A stretch of 41,047 bases of DNA from an uncultured Ruminococcus sp. (lineage in GTDB: Bacteria > Bacillota > Clostridia > Oscillospirales > Acutalibacteraceae). The stretch lies in contig CADBHB010000013.1 of assembly GCA_902794395.1 (NCBI GenBank), forward strand, positions 1 to 41,047, written 5' to 3'. A model generated the notes under the pieces. It saw only the letters and a list, made by a program, of their open reading frames with translations, did no database searches and had not been told where the DNA came from. Numbering within the stretch: the first letter of the stretch is position 1; every line of letters begins with the position of its first letter. The position numbers and the translations under genes are program-made. Positions 1 through 6,880 of the stretch are shown piece after piece.

Positions 1-111
1 GCTATGGTTACAGGGACGATGACTTTTTCTTCACATTGATTCGTTATCTCTCTATTCCTTCTGTTCGTTCGCTATCCCACAATAATCCGTGAAGAACCTC
101 TTTTTTTGCCG

Positions 112-151
112 CAAAAAGCAACATTTATTCTCCCGACAAAAAGCAACATTT
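112..151. repeat. Pair of 15-bp direct repeats
   Basis: CAAAAAGCAACATTT occurs at 112-126 and again at 137-151, 25 bp apart. No gene is visible in 1-205. The repeats lie just upstream of the broken start of a truncated surface-protein gene, so they may be the end of an element that removed its 5' part. Short multiple repeats occur at the ends of some insertion sequences, but no transposase or inverted partner is visible here. Confidence 0.35.
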
Positions 152-205
152 TTTCCCCGAAACTATTGAATTATCTTCCGAAATATAGTAAAACAAATCA
201 TAATT

Positions 206-595
206 ATGTATTGGCAGAAAGCGAGGCGTGGGGTACATAATACAATGCCCGTAGGCGTGACCTTTACCGGCGCGACAGTATCGCTGAAATCTCAAACATC
301 CCTCTCACTGTATTTTGAGAGCGACCAAAAGATCGAACTGACTTGTGACGGTTACACGAAAGAAACGAAGCACAGCGGTAAAGAGTTTGTCATCCGTATC
401 CGAAACATCGCCGTATACAATTTGAATAAACCTATTACTGTTAAAGTGAACGGCGAGGACGCGGTTACCTACAGTCCGCTGACATATTGCTATAAGGCGC
501 AGACGACAGACAACGCAAAGCTCGTCAATACAGTTAAGGCGTTATACAATTATTATCTTGCCGCGAAAGAGTATTTTGGCGAAAGAGTATTTTGA
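206..595 (+). pseudogene. 3' remnant of a secreted surface protein (C-terminal module only)
   Basis: This 129-codon frame matches the last ~110 residues of the two full-length proteins at 901-4263 and 6881-9310. Shared blocks include SLKSQT, YVIRIRNI-type FVIRIRNIAVYNL, KPITVKVNGEDAV, YSPLTYCYKAQT and KLVNTVKALYNYYLAAK. Homology begins only around codon 13. There is no signal peptide, no good ribosome binding site and no upstream coding frame, so the 5' nine-tenths of the gene appears lost. The last codons carry a small duplication of the GAAAGAGTATTTT stretch, which gives an extra tail. The peptide gene that normally follows this module is intact 18 bp downstream. The N-terminal dozen residues are probably not native. 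Confidence 0.75.
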
Positions 596-613
596 TTGAT
601 TGGAGGTGCTTTT

Positions 614-733
614 ATGGATAAAGAATTATACGAACGCGCCGAGCTCGAGATAATCAAATTCCAAACCGAGGACATCATCACAACAAGCGGCAATATCCCC
701 TATGAGGATGACGAAACCTCGCGTATAAAATAA
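614..733 (+). CDS. Conserved 39-aa peptide, copy 1
   Basis: ATG at 614 follows a strong GGAGGTG ribosome binding site and ends with TAA at 731-733. The peptide is very acidic. Residues 10-20 read ELEIIKFQTED and residues 27-38 read NIPYEDDETSRI. It lacks a signal peptide, a membrane segment and cysteine. Two close relatives lie at 4278-4394 and 9310-9429, each right behind the same C-terminal module. Against copy 3, codons 10-39 show by eye 11 synonymous and only 2 conservative amino-acid changes, which indicates a selected coding sequence. The function is unknown. A secreted-protein accessory, a signalling or modified peptide precursor, or a folding partner of the upstream protein are all possible. 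This copy stayed intact although its partner gene is truncated. Confidence 0.85.
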   Translation: MDKELYERAELEIIKFQTEDIITTSGNIPYEDDETSRIK

Positions 734-744
734 CACTTTAACAA

Positions 745-783
745 CGGCAGAAGAGAAGCAAAAACGTTTTTCTTCTGCCGTTT
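745..783 (+). terminator. Hairpin terminator after peptide copy 1
   Basis: The stem CGGCAGAAGA pairs with TCTTCTGCCG, with further A/T pairing towards the loop, and is followed by a short T run. Its sequence closely resembles the hairpins at 9916-9959 and 13324-13364. Confidence 0.7.
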
Positions 784-832
784 GCCATTCCTTTTAAGAT
801 AAAAAAACCGATTGTAAAATGTTTAAAAAATC

Positions 833-861
833 TTGAAGTCTTTTCTTGTTTCTGTTATACT
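833..861 (+). promoter_or_regulatory. Sigma-A type promoter for the 901 gene
   Basis: TTGAAG at 833-838 and TATACT at 856-861 are separated by 17 bp. The start codon lies 39 bp downstream of the -10 box. Transcription would start just before the GGAGG ribosome binding site region. Confidence 0.65.
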
Positions 862-900
862 TAAAATGTATATTTATATGCAGATGAAGGAGGAAACACT

Positions 901-3900
901 ATGAAAAGTAAATTTTTCAAACGGCTGACGGCGTGTGCTGTCGCGCTCATTACCACGGCTGCAATGCTGCCGCTGTGTGCTGTTGCAAGCTCAGCGCAGA
1001 ATCCCGAAGTGAACTACACGAAGTACTACCCGGATATTAAAGAGGGCTCGTATTTTACGATAACTCATACGTCAAATAATTATACCGTTGTCACAAAGGA
1101 TCTGATGACCAACAGCTCCGGCGGTACAGGCAAGGGCCTCACGAGCGGAACCTATGTCGTAAATTCAAACACCACGATAGACGAGCGCGTGAATATCGTA
1201 AAGGGCGCTGAGGTCAATCTGATCATTCAGCCGAATGTGACGCTTACCTGCAACAAGGGCATCGGCTGCGGCTACAACAAGAAGGGCGAGTACGCGACGC
1301 TGAATATCTGCGGCAGCGGAAAGCTTGTTGCAACGGGTACCAAGAACACCGCAGGCATCGGCGGCAATGACGATGAAACCAGCGGAAATATCTTGATCCA
1401 CGGCTGCAGGGTCGAAGCGACGGGCGGCAAGCATGGCGCGGGCATCGGCGGCGGCGAGGGCGGCAAGGATCCCGATGATGCAACCTCAATCGAAATCTTT
1501 GCCGGCGATATCACAGCAAAGGGCGGTGTTGACGGCGCAGGTATCGGCGGCGGCGACAATCAGCAGGGCGCGCTCACTTATATCTACGGCGGCAAGATTA
1601 CTGCGAGCAGTGAAAAGCACGGCGCGGGCATCGGCGGCGGCGATGAGGAAAATACTCGCGGCATCTATATCTACAATGGTAATATCACCGCGACAGGCGG
1701 CAGTCACGGTGCGGGCATCGGTGCTGGTGAACACGGCGGTAATATCCATAAAATAAAAATCACGGGCGGCAGTATCAATACCACCGGCGGCAGCGGCGGC
1801 GCGGGCATCGGCGGCGGCTTTGACGAGGATATGAGCGGAGAAATAAATATCAGCGGTGACGTGAAGCTCACGGCTAAGGCAGGCGAAGGTGCAGCGGGCA
1901 TCGGCGCAGGTGCGGGAGCCGATTGGTATCCTGATGGCGATATGTGCGGAACCATCAACATCGACGCAGGAGCCAACAGCGATATTAAAGTATACGCTCT
2001 TAATACGGAAATATTTGAACATGGTGATACTTGGACGTCCTATACATACGATGAGGATCAAATAGACTTCAGCGGAGCCGGTATCGGTGCCGGCTATGGC
2101 GGCAATATGGAAGGCAAGGTATATATCACAGGCGGCAACATGGAAATCTGGAGCGGCGTCGGCGGCGCGGGCATCGGCGGCGGTCGTGAGAATTTTAAGA
2201 CAGGCGGTGAAGGCGGCGATGTTTATATCGGCGGCGGAAATATAAAAATTCGCACGGTAACTTATAGTTATGGCGGTAGTAACGCAAAAGACCAAAAAAG
2301 CTATAACAGCGCGATAGGCTGCGGTCATTACGACAGCAAGGATGGCTCGGTCTATATCCATCCGAACAATAATAAGACGGGCAAGTATATGAAAGTCGTT
2401 CATACTCATCTCGGTGAATATATGGATGATGATTTTGAATCGACAGTAACGGCGAATGCGTCCGACCGCGCCAAAAAATGTCACACAACAGCATGGCTTG
2501 AGATCAGCGAATGTAATCATAGAGACCATGACGGCAACAGCGGACTTTCTTATACCATTGAGGGTGATAAGCACCGCGTAAAGTGCAAATACTGCGGCTA
2601 TGACGCTTTAGAAAACCATGACGGCAGTATTCCCTGCGGCGATTGCGGCTACAGAGACGGTGTTACTTATTACAGCGTAACTCTTAATACGCAGTTCGGC
2701 GACCCTGTACAGCTTGATACGACGTTTCAGTACGTTGCCTCGGGCAAGAAATTTACATTCCCCGAATGTGACAAGGTTCCGGTTGGCAAGCGTTTTATCG
2801 GATGGCGTTTGGTCAATGACACCAACCTGAGACAGCCGGGTGAATCCTTCACGCCGGGCTCAAATAGAACATATGACGCTGTATACGCTGATCTATACAG
2901 CATTACGATCGATCATCAAATCCCGAATGATAACTGGATCTCATTAAATAAAACAGCTGCTGACGAGGACGACGAGATCATCGTTACGGCGCACCCCTAC
3001 GGCGGCTACAGAATGAAAACCGTAACCGTCAGGGAAAACAACGAAAACGGCGAGATAATCAAAGAGATAGGCTGCGAACCCGGAAAGAACACCTGCAGCT
3101 TCAAAATGCCGGCGAAAAACATCTATATTACGGCGGAATTTGAAGAGGCAGGATATGTCGTCGGCATAAGCGACACGGAAAACGGAACGGTGACCGCCGA
3201 CCCGCCGAGCATTGCTTATACTGCATTTGATAACGGCGCCACTCCGAATGTTACGCTGACAGCGACGCCCGACGAGGGATATCATCTGTCCAAGCTTATC
3301 TGCAAAACAGAAAGCGGCACCGTGATCGAGACGACGCAGACCGCAAACGCCAACGGATATACCTTTGCAATGCCTCAGGAAAATGTTGAGGTATCGGCAG
3401 AGTTTGAAAAAGATTCAATTTTCACCGGTCATACCCTGACGCTCAACGGCGACATCGGTGTGAATTTCTATTTGAATTTGACAGCGGAGCAGGCAGCAAA
3501 TACTACCGTCAGCTTCACATGGATGAAGGACGGCAATGAAAAGACCGCTTCGGCGGATATGAGCCAAGCCCCGCTTACCGGCCACGGCTATATGGCGACC
3601 TGCCATGTGGCGGCTTCCGAAATGCGCACGGAAATCACCGCGACCGTTACCATTGACAGCGAGCTTGTTGAGGAAACAAATACATATTCCGTCGCGCAGT
3701 ACGCGGACGTTATACTGACAGACAGTAAATTCGCCGCAGATTATGTTGCCTATGAGGACGGCAGGGGCAATAACGGTCAGCAAAAACTGATACAGCTGCA
3801 AACACTTGTGGAAGAAATGCTTGTTTACGGCGATAACGCCAAGGTTTATTTCAACAAAAACGTCGAGGCTCTGGATGATGCACCGACAGCAGAGATCCCC

Positions 3901-4263
3901 GAAAAAGGCTCCGATATAACGGGCTTGCCCGAAGGCGTATTGTTTGACGGCGCCAGCCTGTCTCTCAAATCGCAGACGACCCTTTCACTCTTCTTTAAGA
4001 GCGAAAGTGGAATGACCCTTACCTGTGCGGGAAAAGAGGTCGTTACCGACAGAAGCGGCAACGAATATGTCATCCGCATCCGCAATATCCCCGCCTACGA
4101 GCTTGACCAGCCCATCACGGTAACGGTGAATGGCACGGGAACAGTTGCCTACAGCCCGCTGACCTATTGCTATAAGGCGCAGACTTCCAGCGACGCAAAG
4201 CTCGTCAACACCGTCAAGGCATTGTACAATTATTACCTTGCGGCGAAAGCATATTTTGATTGA
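901..4263 (+). CDS. Secreted GAGIGGG-repeat beta-helix protein with conserved C-terminal module
   Basis: This 1120-aa exported protein starts at ATG 901 behind AGGAGG. A signal peptide covers residues 1-33 and ends near ASSAQ. Residues ~145-430 hold about nine glycine-rich turns built on GAGIGGG, spaced about 30 residues apart and consistent with a right-handed beta-helix. A cysteine pair region at ~561-583 (CKYCG, then CGDCG) looks like a small zinc ribbon. InlB-like and bacterial-repeat beta modules follow at ~594-836, with a repeated FKMPA/FAMPQ ending. Residues ~838-1120 are the module shared with the 206-595 remnant and the 6881 protein. No enzyme motif was seen, and no LPXTG or dockerin. 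A surface or matrix role is inferred. A 38-aa peptide gene follows after 14 bp with its own ribosome binding site, so the two are probably co-transcribed. Confidence 0.85.
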   Translation: MKSKFFKRLTACAVALITTAAMLPLCAVASSAQNPEVNYTKYYPDIKEGSYFTITHTSNNYTVVTKDLMTNSSGGTGKGLTSGTYVVNSNTTIDERVNIVKGAEVNLIIQPNVTLTCNKGIGCGYNKKGEYATLNICGSGKLVATGTKNTAGIGGNDDETSGNILIHGCRVEATGGKHGAGIGGGEGGKDPDDATSIEIFAGDITAKGGVDGAGIGGGDNQQGALTYIYGGKITASSEKHGAGIGGGDEENTRGIYIYNGNITATGGSHGAGIGAGEHGGNIHKIKITGGSINTTGGSGGAGIGGGFDEDMSGEINISGDVKLTAKAGEGAAGIGAGAGADWYPDGDMCGTINIDAGANSDIKVYALNTEIFEHGDTWTSYTYDEDQIDFSGAGIGAGYGGNMEGKVYITGGNMEIWSGVGGAGIGGGRENFKTGGEGGDVYIGGGNIKIRTVTYSYGGSNAKDQKSYNSAIGCGHYDSKDGSVYIHPNNNKTGKYMKVVHTHLGEYMDDDFESTVTANASDRAKKCHTTAWLEISECNHRDHDGNSGLSYTIEGDKHRVKCKYCGYDALENHDGSIPCGDCGYRDGVTYYSVTLNTQFGDPVQLDTTFQYVASGKKFTFPECDKVPVGKRFIGWRLVNDTNLRQPGESFTPGSNRTYDAVYADLYSITIDHQIPNDNWISLNKTAADEDDEIIVTAHPYGGYRMKTVTVRENNENGEIIKEIGCEPGKNTCSFKMPAKNIYITAEFEEAGYVVGISDTENGTVTADPPSIAYTAFDNGATPNVTLTATPDEGYHLSKLICKTESGTVIETTQTANANGYTFAMPQENVEVSAEFEKDSIFTGHTLTLNGDIGVNFYLNLTAEQAANTTVSFTWMKDGNEKTASADMSQAPLTGHGYMATCHVAASEMRTEITATVTIDSELVEETNTYSVAQYADVILTDSKFAADYVAYEDGRGNNGQQKLIQLQTLVEEMLVYGDNAKVYFNKNVEALDDAPTAEIPEKGSDITGLPEGVLFDGASLSLKSQTTLSLFFKSESGMTLTCAGKEVVTDRSGNEYVIRIRNIPAYELDQPITVTVNGTGTVAYSPLTYCYKAQTSSDAKLVNTVKALYNYYLAAKAYFD

Positions 4264-4277
4264 TCGGAGGTGCTTTT

Positions 4278-4394
4278 ATGAATAAAGAATCATATGAACG
4301 TACCGACCTCGAGATAATCAAATTTCAAACCGAGGACGTAATCACGACAAGCGTCATCCCCTATGAGGATGACGAAACCTCGCGTATACCATAA
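4278..4394 (+). CDS. Conserved 38-aa peptide, copy 2
   Basis: ATG at 4278 sits behind CGGAGGTG, 14 bp after the stop of the surface-protein gene. The TAA is at 4392-4394. The core LEIIKFQTEDVITTS is the same as in the other copies and the end reads IPYEDDETSRIP. Compared with copies 1 and 3 it has V in place of GN at residue 26, a one-codon deletion, so it is 38 residues long. The reading frame and all acidic positions are kept. The function is unknown. Position and spacing suggest it is made together with the upstream secreted protein. Confidence 0.85.
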   Translation: MNKESYERTDLEIIKFQTEDVITTSVIPYEDDETSRIP

Positions 4395-4485
4395 AGAACA
4401 AAGGGGCTTCTAACATAAGGAGCTTCTGACATGGAGCGTACATTTTTTATAATAAGTTTTGCATTATTTATTCTGGAAGTGACTT

Positions 4486-5427
4486 ATGAAAATATTAATC
4501 AAAATAAGCGAAATCATCGGCAAATACATGGCGTTGATTGTGTTGGCGGTGGCGGCGCTCGCTCTGTTTGTGCCGCAATCCTCGCTGTGGATACAAACCT
4601 CTTGGGTGAATTATTTGTTAATGATCGTGATGTTCGGCATGGGATTGACCATGAAGCCCAAGGATTTTGCCCTGATTTTCAAAAGGCCGAAGGATATCCT
4701 GATCGGCTGCGCGGCTCAGTTTATTATTATGCCTGCGCTCGCGTTCGGCTTGAGCAAGCTGTTTGGTCTTGATGTGGCGCTGACCGCGGGAGTAGTGCTT
4801 GTCGGCACCTGTCCGGGCGGCACGGCGAGCAACGTGATCACCTATCTGTCAAAGGGCGACGTCGCGCTGTCCGTGGGAATGACGAGCGTCAATACCCTGC
4901 TTGCGCCGCTTCTCACGCCCGCGATTACCTATCTGCTCCTGCAAACGACCGTCAGCGTTGACGTTTGGGCGATGTTTTGGAGCATTATTCAGGTTATCAT
5001 CATTCCGATCGCGCTCGGCTTTATCATCAATCATTTCTTCGGAAAATTTACTGAGAAGGCGGTCGGCGTGCTCCCAATGGTTTCTACCGTTGCGATTTGC
5101 CTGATCGTTGCCGCCGTTGTTTCACACAATGCCGAAAAAATTTATACCTGCGGCGCGTTGGTGCTGTGTGTTGTGATCCTTCACAATCTGCTCGGTTACG
5201 CCTGCGGCTTCGGACTTGCTAAGCTGCTGAGACTGCCTCCCGCAAAAACCAAGGCGCTCTCCATTGAGATCGGTATGCAGAATTCCGGTCTTGCCACAAG
5301 TCTCGCGGGAACCGCGTTCCCGAATCTTGCCATGGCGACCGTACCGGGCGCGATCTTTTCTGTTTGGCACAACATTTCGGGCGCGATATTATCGGGCTTT
5401 TACAGAAGATGGAAAAACGAAAAATGA
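4486..5427 (+). CDS. Bile acid:sodium symporter family (BASS) transporter
   Basis: This 313-aa integral membrane protein has about nine to ten hydrophobic segments, the usual size for bacterial BASS proteins. Family signatures are visible: GTCPGGTASNVI at residues 107-118, followed by LSKGDVALSVGMTSVNTLLA with the conserved Ser/Asn/Pro pattern of the crossover helices, and SIEIGMQNSGLATSLA near residue 270. Members use a sodium gradient to import organic anions. The substrate can be bile acids, pantothenate, pyruvate or sulfonated compounds and cannot be told from sequence alone. ATG 4486 has only a weak GGAAG ribosome binding site. No terminator separates it from peptide copy 2, so read-through is possible. 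A strong bidirectional hairpin ends it downstream. Confidence 0.85.
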   Translation: MKILIKISEIIGKYMALIVLAVAALALFVPQSSLWIQTSWVNYLLMIVMFGMGLTMKPKDFALIFKRPKDILIGCAAQFIIMPALAFGLSKLFGLDVALTAGVVLVGTCPGGTASNVITYLSKGDVALSVGMTSVNTLLAPLLTPAITYLLLQTTVSVDVWAMFWSIIQVIIIPIALGFIINHFFGKFTEKAVGVLPMVSTVAICLIVAAVVSHNAEKIYTCGALVLCVVILHNLLGYACGFGLAKLLRLPPAKTKALSIEIGMQNSGLATSLAGTAFPNLAMATVPGAIFSVWHNISGAILSGFYRRWKNEK

Positions 5428-5491
5428 GTAACATGATTATAATAACGGCACCTCATATAATTTGCTGTCGCTTATAAGTAAGGCAAAAAAA

Positions 5492-5539
5492 TGCCAAAAC
5501 CCCGAAGATATACGGATGTATATCTTCGGGGTTTTGGCA
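5492..5539. terminator. Bidirectional terminator between convergent genes
   Basis: A perfect 22-bp stem with the 4-nt loop GGAT spans 5492-5539. The arms carry AAAACCCCGAAG and its complement, so each strand ends in GGGGTTTT. It lies between the BASS transporter (plus) and the PAP2 phosphatase (minus). Confidence 0.9.
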
Positions 5540-5602
5540 AAATCCTCTATCAATATTAGGCAACACAACGCCTTTCTTTGATGGTTGATTATTTGAGTGT
5601 GA

Positions 5603-6550
5603 TTATTCCTTTTCAGTGCACGCTTTTCTGATGACAAGCGGCCACGCGATGATCGCAAAGAGTACCATTATGAACATTGCAATGAAATTGCCCCAGTGAC
5701 TGCCAAGCAGCGAAACGATCGTAGCCGGAGCAAAGAGCTCTTTCCACGCAAGCATTAAAGCAAAGCCGACGCACGCTAGGATCGGGAGATTTGACGAACC
5801 TGACGGGATCTCATAGCGGATAAAATACCTGTCGACAAAGCTGCCTATCAAGAAGGCGAGCAAACCGCCGCAGCCCTTAAAGCAGTCGTTCATCATCTTC
5901 TTAGGATCGACCAGCAGCTTTCCTTCCTCATTATAGTCCATCGGATAAGGTTTCAGCGTGATGTACAGAATCGTTGCGACAATCGCCAATATACCGATGA
6001 CCGTCAGGATGTTTTGCACCTTTTCTTTGCCTTCGATCTTCTTTGATACGATACCGATGACGGTGACCAGTACCAGACCTTCCGTGATACCCACGATAAC
6101 ATCCTGCGGCGTATGCACTCCGAGGAAATTGCGCGAAAAGCCGGTCAGCAGAATCAATACGATACACACAACGGAAATCCATCTTCGCCTGTTCCACTGC
6201 CATGCGGCGGTATTGCCGTAATGGAGCGCTGACACAACCGAATGACCGCTGGGGAACGAATAGCCTGTGGCAGCGGTTTTGGAATCGCCGGCGGGTTCGA
6301 TCTCAGCCGAACGAATCCACGGACGGTACGCACAGACAGACAGCTTGATAATGCCGTTTACCACTTCGCCGATCCAAGTTGCGGCGATAAAGCGGTAGCC
6401 CCACTTTTTGTCGACGCACCAAAAAATGATGTACGGGAGAAACGGCAGGATGTCAACGGCAAACTTTGACAACGCATTAAAGAACTCGTCAAAGAAGCCT
6501 CCCGTCGCTTCTCTGATACCTTGCAGAAACAATAAGTATTGAATATCCAA
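5603..6550 (-). CDS. PAP2-family membrane phosphatase
   Basis: This 315-aa polytopic membrane protein carries the three phosphatidic acid phosphatase motifs in order: K-x6-RP (KLSVCAYRP), PSGHS, and SR-x5-H-x3-D (SRNFLGVHTPQDV). The family removes phosphate from lipid phosphates such as undecaprenyl pyrophosphate, phosphatidate or phosphatidylglycerol phosphate, with the active site outside. About eight to nine membrane segments are visible and a longer C-terminal half follows the catalytic core. I chose the TTG at 6550 as start because AAAGGAGG lies 7 nt upstream. The ATG at 6589 is essentially at the predicted transcription start and has no ribosome binding site. The exact lipid substrate cannot be inferred. 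Confidence 0.88.
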   Translation of the reverse strand: MDIQYLLFLQGIREATGGFFDEFFNALSKFAVDILPFLPYIIFWCVDKKWGYRFIAATWIGEVVNGIIKLSVCAYRPWIRSAEIEPAGDSKTAATGYSFPSGHSVVSALHYGNTAAWQWNRRRWISVVCIVLILLTGFSRNFLGVHTPQDVIVGITEGLVLVTVIGIVSKKIEGKEKVQNILTVIGILAIVATILYITLKPYPMDYNEEGKLLVDPKKMMNDCFKGCGGLLAFLIGSFVDRYFIRYEIPSGSSNLPILACVGFALMLAWKELFAPATIVSLLGSHWGNFIAMFIMVLFAIIAWPLVIRKACTEKE

Positions 6551-6596
6551 ATTCAAACCTCCTTTTTTATGATGTTGTAATGTTTCCATCGTTATT

Positions 6597-6625
6597 ATTA
6601 TAATCCCAATGAAGCATCAGTTCAA
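6597..6625 (-). promoter_or_regulatory. Promoter of the PAP2 phosphatase gene
   Basis: On the minus strand, TTGAAC (6625-6620) and TATAAT (6602-6597) are 17 bp apart. The predicted start near 6590 supports the downstream TTG start codon at 6550. Confidence 0.7.
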
Positions 6626-6725
6626 GACAAAGACTCTGAGTATTATACAAAAATTTCAAAGTATTCAAGGCGTTCTCAATCATTTTGAATTTTCCATAAC
6701 TAATTATTTCGATTTGAAAGATAGT

Positions 6726-6777
6726 GAAGGGTGAGGCTTGCACGCTGCAAGCAGGATAGTCCTGCGTTTTACCCTTC
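6726..6777. other. Compact structured element (possible three-way junction)
   Basis: An outer stem GAAGGGT (6726-6732) / ACCCTTC (6771-6777) encloses two small hairpins. The first pairs GCTTGC with GCAAGC, and the second pairs AGGA with TCCT. The element lies about 100 bp upstream of the surface-protein gene at 6881 and is followed by an AT-rich stretch. It could be a leader structure, a terminator-like element or a chance fold. No known riboswitch class was recognised. Confidence 0.3.
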
Positions 6778-6880
6778 CTTGATATATTCGGTATTCAATA
6801 AAAATTTATATAGAGTAAAATGATTGGATTGCTGCGGATTCGCGCCAATGCGATCACAATCAAAAAAGGAGGAAATTTTT

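Noticed and set aside
1486-2574. Long minus-strand open frame (362 codons) opposite the GAGIGGG-repeat gene
   Set aside because: It is a by-product of GC-rich repeat codons. It has no ribosome binding site, is alanine-, isoleucine- and aspartate-rich without domains, and lies fully inside a well-supported gene.
4431-4772. Plus-strand frame overlapping the BASS transporter start
   Set aside because: It runs out of frame with the transporter, turns into low-quality sequence after ~25 codons and has no family signature.
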